Assembly (NCBI RefSeq): GCF_036850765.1
Contig: NC_089490.1
Span: 132,522,522 to 132,586,521, forward strand
Direction: 5' to 3'
From: Saccopteryx bilineata
Taxonomy: Eukaryota > Chordata > Mammalia > Chiroptera > Emballonuridae
Length of the DNA stretch: 64,000 nt
Part shown: piece after piece, positions 27,130-40,239 of the stretch
How positions within the stretch are numbered: the first letter of the stretch is position 1
How the letters are laid out: each line of letters starts with the position of its first letter
Translations under genes and position numbers: made by a program
Notes under the pieces: model-generated
Told to the model about the DNA's origin: nothing
What the model saw: only the letters and a program-made list of their open reading frames with translations
Database searches by the model: none

Positions 27130-27460
27130 GCCTGACCAGGTGGTGGCGCAGTGGATAGAGCGTCGGACTGGGACACGGAGGACCCAGGTTCAAAACCCCA
27201 AGGTCGCCAGCTTGAGCGCAGGCTCATCTGGTTTGAGCAAGGCTCACCAGCTTGAGCCCAAGGTCGCTGGCTCGAGCAAGGGGTCACTTGGTCTGCTGTA
27301 GCCCCCCAGTCAAGGCACATATGAGAAATCAATCAATGAACAACTAAGGAACCGCACGCAACAAAGAATTGATGCTTCTCATTTCTTTCCCTTCCTGTCG
27401 TCAGTCTGTCCCTATCTGTCCCCCTCTCTGGCTCTGCAAAAAAAAAAAAAAAAAAAAAAA
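27130..27460 (+). mobile_element. Rhin-like SINE with long poly(A)
   Basis: Head GCCTGACCAGGTGGTGGCGC and an A-run of about 24 nt. The left flank ATCTCACGTCA and right flank ATCTTCACGTCA differ by one inserted T. Confidence 0.93.
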
Positions 27461-28056
27461 TCTTCACGTCACATCAGGTCAAGAGCCTCCCTCAGAGTTC
27501 ACTGTGCATGACCAGACTCTCCAAGAACACAGAGAATATGGTGTGACTATCCAAACTCACTGCCAAGGGCAGGTTACAGCTGGGCTCTGCTGTATCCATA
27601 ATGGATAAGGTGTCCGCAGAACAGTGTCTGGAAGCTGCACTTAGTAAATTAGTTTCCAAGAACCTTCCTGATGGACTCCCAGTAATAAGAGAGCAACTTG
27701 AGCACCAGGACCAAACATGCCCCATCCAGGGCAACATGCCCCACCCCATGCCCTCTCAAGGCTCTCTTACCCCAGCAGAAATCACTACCAGCTATGAGGG
27801 GAAATACATTATGCAACAGAACGTTCCCCTGAAGGATGATTCTGTGGCAGACAGAGACTGATGTCATCTGTGTATGTGACTAGTTTACTTACACTGCATC
27901 CAGTTAACTCCAAGCTTCCTACAGAAGGGGGGCAGGAGGGACCCGTGCCTGCCCACCCACTCTGCAGTGCTGACTATTAAGTAGACACTGACAAGGCTGC
28001 AGCACAGAACAGTGAGAAACTAGAGCTTCCTGCCCTGCTCAGCTGTAATTGGGTTA

Positions 28057-28254
<198 letters not shown>

Positions 28255-28439
28255 CTACAGAAGAGAATCTGAACATGAGAACCAGAGAACCATCCCCACT
28301 CCATGAAGTGGACTCCATGAGCCCACTTTACCCTCCACCACTCAAGAAAGGCATGCATGAATGGGAGACCACTGTGCCTTCAAGGTTCTACCTTGAGTGG
28401 CACTACAGAAGGGAGATGATACTCCACATTGACTGAAGT

Positions 28440-28650
28440 GAGGGGCAGTCTCTCTTGGCCTTTATGAGTGGTTCTAAGTGTGGTCAGCAGGTCTGCAAAG
28501 TTACTACCAGCCTGGGGTCTGTAAGAAATACAGATTCTCAGGCCCTGCCCCAGACCCACAGGATCAGTACCTCTTGGAGGTGGCACCAGAAACGTGAATC
28601 TCAACCTACTGATGATTTTTATTCTTGCTAACATTTGAGAACCACCATGC
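28440..28650 (+). mobile_element. Ancient hAT-type (MER1-group) fragment
   Basis: GAGTGGTTCTAAGTGTGGTC on the left and TTTGAGAACCACC on the right, with ACAGATTCTCAGGCCCTGCC between, resemble short non-autonomous Charlie-type elements found across placental mammals. Confidence 0.6.
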
Positions 28651-30282
28651 ACAAAACCAGTACTCCCAATTTTAGTGCATTCATCCCAGTTGCATGGTCT
28701 GCGTCAAGACCTTCAGTGACTTGATCATTTACACTGGGCTTCAGTCCAATGCCCACAGCAGAAGCCAGCACTACCCAAGGGACAAAGTGGCCTCACAGTG
28801 CTCTGGGAATGGAACAGGCTGCATCTGTGCAAACCAAAGGCCCTCTGTACATAAAGTACGACCATGGCCAGCCACAGACTGGTACGGCCTTCGGCACGAG
28901 GTGGAAAAGAGCTGCTCTAATTAATTATCTGATTCTCTAAACCCAGTGCTTCAATAGAGGAGATTTCAAAGACCCCATGTGATGACTGCCAAATATCTGA
29001 TCAGGTAAGGCTACTTAGAACAAGTTATATCTTACAAAGGAATCAGCCATGTGGGTTGAGAATGGGCAACTGAAAAAGCAAGTAAAACTGTGGAACAGAG
29101 GATCTCAAAACATCTTTTGCTCCCTCCCAAATCCTGGTAAAAGGCTGTGTGGCTTCAACTCTGAGGCAAAGGGCTAGGTCTCACTTGGTTTTTTGTATCC
29201 TCCATTGTAATGTAATGTAAGGACTGTACACAGCAGGTGCTCGAAAATGTTTACTGAACAAATAAATTACTTCATTTCATGTTAACGGTCAAAGGTAGGC
29301 TGTTCCATAAGGTCTGTGGTTTCTCACAGGAAATGACTGAACTCTTAACTGGATCATCTCAGCTAACAGAGGCGCCACAGGACCCTGCCCAAGATCTGAA
29401 GTTCTATAATTGCATTAACTGGTAATCTAATTTAATAAACTAAGATAATTTCACTCACATTTGGCTTTTCAGGCATTAAAGATGTGAAAGAAATGTCTAG
29501 AAATCTATAGGCAGACCAAATGGCTCTTGAAAAAGCTCATTAAACATCCAAATGTTTTTAATTCCTGGAATAGCTAAATGATCAGCTCTATTTCTCCTTG
29601 GCTCCGGTTACAACCGAAGTGCCTCTGATCCCAGCAGCACAGAGGCGAGACATCCTGCATCTCTGAGGTCAGCTCAAAAGTCCACAGAGCAAAGAGTGAA
29701 AAGGGCTCCCCTAAATCCTCACCGCTTCCCAGTGGAACCAGTGACTTCCTCATGTACTGTCCCAATCCCAACATTCTGAAAGTGAACAGAGGCACTATTC
29801 ATCACTGCATGGGAGCCATGGGTGGGGACCAGCCTCTCCGAAGTGAACTAGAATGTGTAATCACCCTAATTAGGGGGTGAATGGAGCGTAAGTGCCAGCT
29901 CTTTGGGGGCCCTACCTCAAGAGGACTGGCTTTGGCTTTGGCTTTGGGAAGACTGGCTTTGGATTGAAGAATCTGGGTCCCGGGGTCCTATCTGGATTCA
30001 CACATCCACTAGAGCTCTGACCACTCACCTGTCCCAGCCCCGCACAGGCCTGGAGGGAGGGCAGAGGCCAAACCTCAAGGTGACCTTATGGAGAAAGACA
30101 GTTGTTTAAATCCCAACTCTCCAGGCTACACCCAGAACCACGGGAGAGCTATGTTTCACCTTTCTGTGTGTATAAGTGTGTGCCTGGAATACAACATAAA
30201 CTGTCTTAACACACACTGACCTCTGCTTTAAATACTATTGCTTTAAAACATGAAAACGTGATTCCAGTTGAAACAAGAACTT

Positions 30283-30655
30283 CCCTGGCCGGTTTGCTCA
30301 GTGGTAGAGCATCGGCCTGGCGTGCAGGAGTCCCAGGTTTGATTCCCAGCCAGGGCACACAGGAGAAGCGCCCATCTGCTTCTCCACCCCTCCCCCTCTC
30401 CTTCCTCTCTGTCTCTCTCTTCCCCTCCTGCAGCCAAGGCTCCAATGGAGCAAAGTTGGCTTAGAAGCTGAGGATGGCTCTGTGGCCTCTGCCTCAAGCG
30501 CTAGAATGGCTCTGGTTGCAGCAGAGTGAAGCCCCAGAGGGGCAGAGCATCGCCCCCGGTGGGCATGCCAGGTGGATCCTGGTCGGGCGCATGCAGCAGT
30601 CTGTCTGACTGCCTCCCCATTTCCAACTTCAGAAAAATACAAAAAAAAAAGGAAA
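30283..30655 (+). mobile_element. VES-like SINE
   Basis: Head CCCTGGCCGGTTTGCTCAG, B-box GGTTTGATTCCC, tail AAAAATACAAAAAAAAAA. AAGAACTT flanks it at 30275-30282 and 30656-30663. Confidence 0.94.
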
Positions 30656-32317
30656 AAGAACTTTTATTTGCTTCATTAGAGAGCTCTCAAGATCTTGAGG
30701 GTCATCTAGCCCTGCTTTCTGATTTAAAAGATGAGGCACCCAAAGGTCCAGAAGGGAAAGCAAACTGTATTGGAAGATACAGCGTCAAGACGCACACCAC
30801 ACTAGTACCCACACCAGCATCAGGACGCACACTGGCACTGGTACCGGAAGCAGCATCGCCAGGGCGCACACCAGTGTCAGGACACACCACTCCCTCTATG
30901 GCTCTATCCCCCACTGTCTGCATGTTCCATTCACACCTTTCTACAAGGCCATTAGCAAGTTCCTTTCACAGTATTCTTCATCACCCTCACCTCTGAGTCC
31001 CCCGCCCAAAACACCTTATCACCCTCCACCCTTCCTACTTTCCGCCTCCCTCTTTCCCTTCCAGAAGGGGTCCCTCTCTCATTCACCTCGCTGCCCCCCC
31101 CACCTCCCACAGTGCGTGCTTGGGCACCATTGATGGATAAGTGGTTTCTACATTTCTGTGTTCTCTGCGTCTCCCTTTCAACCTTCTCAGCTGCAAACTG
31201 GAGAAAACCCTGCTGGCCGCCTCCCATGGGTGTTGGGTCGGGAAGAGCAGCAGAAAGTGGCAGGAGAACGTTCTGCATGGTTCCGGCACAAGTTAACCAT
31301 CCAGATGTTGGCGCAGATCACAAACTGTGCAGAAACTACAGTTTTGTAAGTTATGAGCTACTATGACCTATATATTGGCAGTATTTCCCTAACCGAACTC
31401 TGAAGGTCAAGTTTCCCCAGAATGGTTCCATATTTTATTTTCTTTATCACCCATGTATGGCTTAATACACAACAGATCCCTGACGATAAACTGAACATTG
31501 TCACCAGTAGCCAAGAGAGAAGGCGCCAGGTGGTGCTAGGTGGCTGATAAGCTGTCAGAGGGAGCACCAAGTCCCATGCCTGGCAGAGAGCCGGTGCCTC
31601 TGAGTCAGCCAAGAAGAGAATGGCCCTGGAAAGCCGACAATAGAGAAAGCCCCCAACAGCAGCCCCTCATGAGACAAGAGGACCCTTCCACAGAGTCAAG
31701 AACTCCCCACACTGGAGTGTTGCAGGATCGGCCAGCACCCAAAGGAGCCTTTGTAGTCCACTGCAGTGGATTCTGAAATTCCAAAGCAACTGTAAGAGAA
31801 GTCTCCTGTGTCAATCATGGAGGAAAGATGGCCTTGATTTGGGGGATCAAAATGGCAACCAGAGCCATGCTCCTCTGATAGCTTTGGTCTGTTCAGGGAG
31901 CCTAGGGCGGGCTTTGCATTCTGTTCTGGGGTTTGCAGGGGTCTCAGGACTCAGAGCAGACAGCAGGCAGAGAAGAAGCAAGACTACGAAAATCTAAAAA
32001 TAAACAAGCACATGGGCTCGCAGAAACAGCCTTGGTTCCCAGGGTGGGTGGCATTTACTTTCTCAGAGCCAACGTTTCTGCCACCTGCCCAGTTAGTTGG
32101 AACGCAGGGGCCCAAAGAAGTCCCTGCAGCCTCCTTCATCCTCATGCAGCTCCAGCTCACTCCCTCAGCTTTTTAGCACACAGGAGAAGGTTGAACGGCT
32201 GTGAAACAACCTATATCCCATGGACTGGAGAGGGACATACAATACTGGACATGTAATAGCTTCTGTCCTTTTGTGGGCGGGAGGAATGTCCTCAGGGCCT
32301 CAGACGGTGCTGAACAT

Positions 32318-32420
32318 GTCCGTGTCCGTGTCCGTGTGTGTGTGTGTCTGTCTGCTCATGCCAGGGTGTGTCTGTGGGTCTGTGTCTCTGTGTGCATCTG
32401 TGTGTGTCTGTGTACATGAG
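32318..32420 (+). repeat. Degenerate GT-rich microsatellite
   Basis: Starts as a 6-bp repeat of GTCCGT three times, changes to GTGTGT and then to mixed GTCTGT and GTGTGT units up to about 32415. Confidence 0.85.
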
Positions 32421-33457
32421 TTTGCAGTGGAGAGGGCCGAACAAGAAGTGCAAGCCCTAGAGGTAAGACATTCTACATGCCTTCTTCCTCCTTCATTCTT
32501 TTCTGCCTTAACACTCTTCCTGCATTTCCAGCCGCACCCCTTCCCCAAAGCCTAAGGGGAAAAGGTGTGGATGCTGTGCCTGCACACCCCGATCCCAGGC
32601 ATCCTGGGTGGCACCTTCGATTCAGCCCTTGTGAATCCTTTTTCTTGTGAGGTTAGCAGACCCTGCACCCATGAGCCCTAAACCTCACGTGCGTACTTCC
32701 CAGCTTCAGCAAGAACATCGAAGCTCTAAGTTCGGAGCTTTGGGGCTCTGTTCCCATTCATACTTCTCATCAGGCATCTCTCTCCACCTGTTTTTTTTTG
32801 GGGGGGGGGGATCCTAATTTCAGGCCAACATCTAGTTGCTTGATGATTTTATCTGCCCTTCTCTACACCTGTCCCTTTTCCATTGCTTATTTCCGGGACA
32901 GAGAAAGTCTGTTACTTCCAGGAAGCTCCCCAGTACGCCCTTTGCTCAGAGCTGCCAGTCCTCACATGCCTGACCTTGAACCTTTTGTAAGGAGCCAACT
33001 CCTGAGAAGCACTAAAAGGCTACAAATTCTCGTTTAGAAAATCAGATTCTCCATCACATACAATGTGGGCACCCTAGCCCCTTTTTTAACATACAGGCCC
33101 CATGGTCCAAGCCAGCAATTCTCAACCTTTGAGCCAACAAGGCCCTGCTCTGAATCTTCCCTCCAGGATTTTGAAAGACTCTGTCTACCAGACCCTGCTG
33201 ATCACGCTGTGCAGACTAACCATGGGAAAATGCACGAGTCCCTTAGGCTTTTTAGACATTCAGAAGAGCATTTAGATTCCCTATGTTTTGGTGACTGGTG
33301 AGATTTTTGGAGGCCCCAAGGTATGAATCACCAAACCCAGACAGCAGAGTGCTGATAAAATGTTGTTGGTGTCTTCCCAAGAAAGGGCGGAAAGATTAGA
33401 GACGAAAGAGGAATCCAGGGTAAACAAGCCACACGGCTTTACCCACAGCTCAGTCTA

Positions 33458-33724
<267 letters not shown>

Positions 33725-34150
33725 TCAGAGAGAGCTCTTTGTGTGTGTGGCTCTGACTACTAAAGACCTGGGTTAAAGTTACTCAAGAAAGACGTCAATA
33801 TAGCGCTGCTGACCACTTGGCCCTCATTCCCAAGTCCCCATAAAGAGAGGGGGTCGCTACCCTGTTCCCAGTCCTGCCTGAGCTATTACAAATCAACACC
33901 AGCCTCTCAAATCCACACAGCTGCTCCCCTGGGATGACACAGTGCGACTTGTCTATATGTGGGAGTCCACCCCTCACCCCACACAAGAAGCTGTAGCACG
34001 GCACTGAGAGAAACAGCAACTCTGCGGCAAGGGAACAGGCTGTGTCCCACAGAACACACCAAGAGGTGCCTGTGTCACACACCGTCAGTGAGATTTCCAC
34101 AAGCACCCCAGGACCACCTGGGAGCTGAGCCACAGAGGACGGACCGGTAC

Positions 34151-34231
34151 CTCTGCAATGATGTCGCCATTCTCCGCGTGGACTTGGGCGATCGCACCGA
34201 TATCCCGGATCACACTCAGTACTTCATAGAT
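34151..34231 (-). CDS. DPYSL2: DPYSL2 exon 6: residues 181-207
   Basis: The exon has 81 nt, 27 codons, phase 0: [20 protein letters not shown], then NGDIIAE. The acceptor CTCCTCTCAG precedes 34231; the donor after 34151 is GTACCG, GT followed by a non-consensus +3 to +6. The HAEN segment is the family signature around a histidine that binds zinc in true dihydropyrimidinases; CRMP2 keeps this residue but lacks other ligands (family knowledge). Exons 6 and 7 both have weak donors and multiple-of-three lengths, so either could be skipped without shifting the frame. Confidence 0.97.
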
Positions 34232-34680
34232 CTGAGAGGAGGGAGTTGGGGTTAGAGATAGGAACATCTATCTACCTTCCTGTTCACAAACACAACCCTA
34301 TCCTGGTCAGCCACAGGGATCAGAAATGGCATCCCTGTCCTCCGCTGCTCTTACAGCTGTTTTTCTCACATACTCTGAGGGCAGTATTTCTGGCCACTTG
34401 TGGCAGAGCAGAGCCTGTCAGTAATGGACATGGGTCAGGAGTGAGAAGCTCACAGGTAACACGAGGCTTGAGTATACCTTTCAAACACACCGCAGGCTGA
34501 TTCCAGAGCCTGAGGGCCAGGGGACCAGGTTCATAACCTCTCTAAAGGTAAAGTTAGAACAACGCCAGTATCCACTAGCCACTTCCCCTGAAGCTACAGG
34601 GTGAACACACACTGGAGGTAGCTTTCAAGACAACAGCAGTGGTCCCAGTGAACCTGATCAGAAAAGCCAGCTTTCCTTAC

Positions 34681-34742
34681 CTGGGAATCCGTTAGCTGGA
34701 AGCGATCTTTGAAAGCCATGTACAGGAGGAAGGAATTTACCC
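34681..34742 (-). CDS. DPYSL2: DPYSL2 exon 5: residues 160-180
   Basis: The exon has 62 nt: two bases finishing Gly160, then 20 codons, [20 protein letters not shown]. The acceptor is TGTCCTCCAG before 34742 and the donor GTAAGG follows 34681. The [12 protein letters not shown] segment is diagnostic for CRMPs. In catalytic relatives a carboxylated lysine bridges the metals in this part of the fold, and CRMPs have lost that chemistry. Residue 166 is Leu where I recall Val in human. A VES-like SINE lies about 80 bp upstream of the acceptor, inside intron 4. Confidence 0.97.
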
Positions 34743-34818
34743 CTGGAGGACAGACCAAATACATGACTATAGCAAATAATCCTAATAATCTGGAAAGGAA
34801 TAAGAAAGTCATAATACT

Positions 34819-35169
34819 GCCCTGGCCAGCTGGCACAGTGGTAGTGTATCAGCCTGGCATGTGGATGTCCCGGGTTCAATTCCCGGTCAGGGCACACAGG
34901 AGAAGTGCCCATCTGCTTCTCCACCCTTCCCCCTCTCCTTTCTCTCTATCTCTCTCTTCCCCTCCTGCAGCCAAGGCTCCATTGGAGCAAAGTTGGCCCG
35001 GGCGCTGAGGATGGCTCCATGGTCTGCCTCAGGTGCTAGAATGGCAACGGCCCAGATGGGCAGAGTATCACCGCCTAGTAGGCATGCCGGGTGGATCCCA
35101 GTCAGACACATGTGGGAGTCTGTCTCTCTGCCTCCCCACTTCTCACTTCAGGAAAAAAAAAAAGAAAAA
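34819..35169 (+). mobile_element. VES-like SINE in intron 4
   Basis: Head GCCCTGGCCAGCTGGCACAG, B-box GGTTCAATTCCCGG. AAAGTCATAATAC at 34805-34817 and AAAGTTATAATAC at 35170-35182 are the target copies, with one mismatch. It sits about 80 bp from the exon 5 acceptor. Confidence 0.93.
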
Positions 35170-35204
35170 AAAGTTATAATACCATGCTTATATGTGTATA
35201 TATA

Positions 35205-35340
35205 CAGGGTGAGGTAAAAGTAGGTTTACAGTTGTCTGTATGAAAAAAAATACAAATTATGTTTATTACAATATTACATTGGGTTTATTCACTCTTTGTT
35301 TCGCTATTCACAACTGTAAACCTACTTTTGCCACACCCTG
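35205..35340. mobile_element. Mariner-type MITE, 136 bp
   Basis: Terminal inverted repeats of about 30 bp: CAGGGTGAGGTAAAAGTAGG at the left, and the complement of CCTACTTTTGCCACACCCTG at the right. A TA dinucleotide flanks each side (35203-35204, 35341-35342), as expected for Tc1/mariner targets. No transposase is encoded. Confidence 0.92.
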
Positions 35341-35594
35341 TATTCAGAAAGACAAATGGAGACAGAATGATAAAGCAAATGGGGTAAAACATAATTGTTA
35401 AATCTGGGTACAAAAATCCTTTTTAGTATTCTTACAATTTTCTTCTTCTAAGTTTAAACTATATCAAAATTAAAAGTTGCTGTTATTTGCACACCCAAAC
35501 AAATACACAGCAGCATTAGTCACAACACCAAAGGGTGAAAGCAACCCCATGTCACTGACAGATGATGAGATAAATCCAACACAGCGAAGCCACC

Positions 35595-35945
35595 TGGTTT
35601 CAGCCAGAAGGAAACCCTGAGACAGGCTACACCATGGATCAGCCCTACGGACATTGTGCTCAATGAAATAAGCCATACACAAAGACAAATAGGATAGGGT
35701 TCCACATATATGCCAAATTCATAAAGACAGAAAGTAGAATGGGGGTCACCAGGGACTGTGAGGAGGGGGAATTATTGTTTAATGGGGAGTTTCAGTTTGG
35801 AATGATGAAAAGTTCTGGAGATGGATGGTGGTGATGGTTGCTCAACAGTGTGAATGTACTTCATGCCCCCAACTGGACACTTAACAATAGTTAAGATGGC
35901 AAACTTTGTTAAGCTGTGTTTTACCACCAATTAAAAGTTAAAAAT
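35595..35945 (+). mobile_element. L1 3'-end fragment
   Basis: Contains CTCAATGAAATAAGCCATAC, GAAAAGTTCTGGAGATGGAT and a final AGATGGCAAACTTTGTTAAG with TTTTACCACCAATTAAAA, all typical of old L1M 3' ends. Confidence 0.85.
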
Positions 35946-36296
35946 GCAACACAAAAGTTCTCCTCCCCCCACTGCACAACTATTATGACTTTAACAAGAA
36001 ATTGAATTAGAAGAGCCTGTTGATAAACGTCTAGAATAAAAGTGTTTTCTTTTGTAAACAGACTGCCCTCTGTGCTGATTTTTAAGAAAATCCATGAGCA
36101 TGACAAGCTGTCGCCACAGTTCTCATCCTGGCATTTCAGAGTCCTCGCCCCCCCCAGGCACCAGAACGTCACAATGGTAGACAATTGTGTTGACAGCCCC
36201 ATAGCCCTGGAGCTTAGTTCAAGCAACAGGGGATGCTGGAAAAAGCCTAGATTCAAGCCTTGGGCCATCTCAACACTTTTCTGCTGCTAGGCAACA

Positions 36297-36310
36297 GTTG
36301 CTATGGTAAC
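36297..36310. promoter_or_regulatory. RFX X-box palindrome
   Basis: GTTGCTATGGTAAC is a perfect two-half-site match to the RFX family X-box (EF-C/MDBP type). Just before it lies a further half site, CTAGGCAAC. It lies in DPYSL2 intron 4, outside any repeat I recognise. Function is inference. Confidence 0.55.
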
Positions 36311-36479
36311 CCTCTGGGCTGATCTAAAGTAGATTCATTATAAGCACTGGAAGTTAAATCTTGGTATTCTCAAAAGTGAGAAAGATCAAGCATTTGCTTA
36401 GCTACTTTCTTTTACGTTGGACCTTCATGCTGGAAAGATTCTTAAGATATCTAGTCCAATACCCTCCTGCGAGAGACTT

Positions 36480-36560
36480 TTCTTTTTTTAATTGAGACTC
36501 AAAAAATATAAGCAATTTGCCAAAGTTCAGACATACAGCTAGTTTGTGGAAGACCAAAGT
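36480..36560 (+). mobile_element. MIR-like fragment
   Basis: AGCAATTTGCCAAAGTTCAG followed by ACATACAGCTAG matches the conserved core of MIR. Short and diverged. Confidence 0.5.
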
Positions 36561-37363
36561 AATAAACTCAAGACTCTAGATTTTCCTTCTGGGCTTTTCT
36601 ACCATATCTCCGAATATCCACCATATCTGTGCCTAATAATTTTCCTCCTGCCAATTTATCCACAGCTCATGAGACTTCTGAGCTGAGACTCCAAACCTGA
36701 AAGCAATAGGTGCTTCCAAGATCCAGGAAGGTCTGCATGTGACCCAGGAGTTGAATTTAGTCTATTTCCAAGTTCAAGGAAACCCTGGAAGACAATGTGA
36801 TGACAATACCACCCAAACCCCCAAGGTTCCTGTAGTCAAGAGGGTCCCAGAGGCATCTTGAGGTAGTCAAGACTTCCCCAAACTCCCTGGAAATCTTTCA
36901 GAACCCAATCCCTGGAATCTTGCTCCCAAAATAGTCCTATGGACCACAAAACCCATGAGGTTGTCCCACGGTCTCACCACCCTTAAATCTGTCCTGGTTC
37001 CTCCGGGTTTGTAGGAAGAATCTGCCCAAATCCTCTATTCCATGTCCCAGAAACTCTCCTATGACTGCCTAGAATCTTTATTGGTACATACATTGTTTTG
37101 CATTGTGGGCAAATCACTCTCGTAGCCCCAACTCCCCAACCTGGCTAGGGCACACAGCTCCCTCAAACCAATAGGCTGCAAGCAGTTGTTTCATAAGAGC
37201 AAGTTCCTGGAACAAGGCTCAGGTCTCATAACAGTGAGGGCTTCTATTGTTGCATCGCCTCCTTTTAGGCCCGAGGGTGCGACCCAAAAGGGATCTATAA
37301 GCACCATTCACAGAGGTTGTCTTCACAGGGCTGTGCCAGCTCATGAACTGAGGGTGCCAGTCA

Positions 37364-37564
<201 letters not shown>

Positions 37565-38324
37565 TCATCAGCAAAAGCCTTAAGGGCCACAGGCTATTTC
37601 CCCTTTCAACACTGAATGAGCCTTCTTGGTTTCAAAGTCACAATGGGGGTCTCCACACCAGCTTCTTAAGAATCCACTTCACCCATCTGACTACCCAAGG
37701 GGGGAGAGCAGAAACTCGGCACGGCACACTTACTTGCAGTGAAACCCACACAAACCACCCAGATCTGATTTCCCAGCTGAAAGTCCCTGAAAGTACACAC
37801 CTTGGGCACATTTCTTGGACAATGAGTCATTATGGACAATGGCAGTGTCAAATGGCCAGCCAGAGCTGCCAAACCCTTCCTCGTGTTGATAGCTGCATGG
37901 GAGATGCCCCTCCCCGACCTGGCGGCAAAGAACTTGAAGATGCTGGACCCCAGCCATGCAGACAGGGCCTTTTAAAAGATCCCCGGTGTATCCACTCTCT
38001 CATCTCCACTCGCGTTTCTGCAGCATAATACCACTTTGTAAATTGAGGGAGAGTTTCCATTGTAAGAGTTCAAAGCATTTTAAAACTGTGGTCGGTGTTA
38101 TATTATTATTGAGCTCAGCTGATGTGAAGACAGAGGACTCTGGAGTCAGGCTGACCTGAGGTTTTGGGTAAGCTACTTAATCTTCACTACCCCAAGTTAC
38201 TGTGCTGGTTTAAAATAAGGATATTGCCGATCACATACATATTACGAACATTAACTGAAACAGTATATCAACCTTAAGTCGCTCCCTCCTCTATTTAAAT
38301 CTGGTGACAGCTTCCCCTTGCTCT

Positions 38325-38712
38325 TTTTTTTTTTGTATTTTTCTGAAGCTGGAAACGGGGAGACAGTCAGATAGACTCCCGCATGTGCCCGACCGGGATC
38401 CACCCGGCACGCCCACCAGGGGCAACGCTCTGCCCACCAGGGGGCGATGCTCTGCCCCTCCGGGGCGTCGCTCTGCCATGACCAGAGCCACTCTAGCACC
38501 TGGGGCAGAGGCCAAGGAGCCATCCCCAGAGCCCGGGCCATCTTTTGCTCCAATGGAGCCTTGGCTGCGGGAGGGGAAGAGAGAGACAGAGAGGAAGGGG
38601 GGGGGTGTGGAGAAGCAAATGGGCGCTTCTCCTGTGTGCCCTGGCCGGAAATCGAACCCGGGTCCCCCGCACACCAGGCCGACGCTCTACCGCTAAGCCA
38701 ACCAGCCAGGGC
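38325..38712 (-). mobile_element. VES-like SINE, full length
   Basis: Plus strand runs from a T-run and TTTCTGAAGCTGGAAACGGG to CTAAGCCAACCAGCCAGGGC. Flanks TTCCCCTTGCTCTTTT and TTCCCTTTGCTCTTTT are the target copies. It carries paired CTCF-like cores at about 38408-38445. Confidence 0.94.
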
Positions 38713-39055
38713 CTTCCCTTTGCTCTTTTGATGAAAGTCCCAACAAGGTCTATATGATCCTGCCTAGTGTAGCCTGTGCCAACCTCTACAATGTCACCTT
38801 GGACCATCTCCCCCTCACAGTCTGCTCTCCAACCACATAGTAGGCTGCCTTTCACTTTCTACACTATCAACCTGCCCCTCCTACTGCCACAGGGCCTTTG
38901 CACATCTTGTCTCTGCTAGGTCTTGGACAGAGTGCTCACCCAATTGCCATGGAAACAGGAAGTTTACCAGAACTATTATTCCTCATCTACCACACAGACA
39001 CTAAATTACAAGCTGAAGAAATGACTTGTCCAAGGCCCAATCAAATTTGTGCAAC

Positions 39056-39221
39056 AATGAAGATAAACCCCAGGACTCTTGATGCCCTTAAGCAATGAGT
39101 CATTCTTCTAAATAAAGTAATCGATTTTTTTACATCGGTTAATGAAGATAAACCCCAGGACTCTTGATGCCCTTAAGCAATGAGTCATTCTTCTAAATAA
39201 AGTAATCGATTTTTTTACATC
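39056..39221. repeat. 81-bp duplication with 85-bp period
   Basis: 39056-39136 and 39141-39221 are identical, starting AATGAAGATAAACCCCAGG and ending TTTTTTTACATC, separated by the 4 bases GGTT. The unit contains AATAAAGTAATCGAT. Confidence 0.96.
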
Positions 39222-40239
39222 TAGGTAAGCAGTTCTTCACTAAGCAAATGCCAGCGCAAGCAACGCTAGTGAGCTCAGATTTCTGAAATGGATCAAATCA
39301 TGCAGATGCTACTAAATAGGAATCAACTGAGCTCGGCTCTGTAGGTCTCAAAAACACAGACATCTAAGCTGAATTTTTCTCTTGACAAAACTTTTTTTTT
39401 TTTGACAAAACTTACTTTTTATGAGTAGTATATGGGTACATACATAGCTGGACTATAATATAATGTCACCAATGAAGCAATGAGGATGTATGTACTTGTA
39501 ACAGAAGTCTTTTCCATCTGTAACATACTAACACAGAAGCCCTGACATAACAAGTGCGGTACCTCTTCCTAAACTGTGTTCCCACACTTCCAAGGGCAGG
39601 GCAGGGGGTAGGAATCACAGTCTGGGTAGAATCTCCCTAGTCACGCCCCATGCCCTGGCTTCATCTCTTGCTCTCCCCTAAACCACTCTTCCTAAGCAGC
39701 CGAAGGATCTTAAACCTTTCACCAGAGCCTGTTATTCCCTGATGAAATCCTTCAGTAGCTGGCCACCATCTTTAAAGTCCCTACTCCTTCCCTGGGTCCT
39801 GTGGGTCCAGTCCCGGCTCAACTCTCCCACGTAGGCTCTGCCACCTGCCCCCCTAGCTCACCACCATCAAGCCACTTTGGCCGTTTCTCAGCCTCTGACC
39901 TGCCCAGCACCTCCCGACCTCCAGGCCTTCGCACAAGCAGTGCCCTCTCTGGAAAGCCACTCCCCTTGATCCTCACTCGGGCATCTTCTCCTCCTCTTTC
40001 TCGTGGGGCTGTAACCACCCCAGGGTCACATCCCCATTTGCAGTCATTTCTGTGTTTCCCTAATTTACTATCTTGCCCCCCAATAGAATGTACACGCCCT
40101 CACAGCAGGAAGTACGGGTCTAGATACATAGAGTAAGTGCTCAACCAATGAATGTCCCCTTTCAGCTGACACTCCATCCTGCAAGACCAAGCCAAGCACA
40201 GAAGAAGGTGTCCTCCTAGGAACAACCCCAAGAGTGTGT

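Noticed and set aside
36121..36180. CpG island or promoter near the C-run at about 36149
   Set aside because: Few CpGs and AT-rich surroundings; only a short homopolymer.
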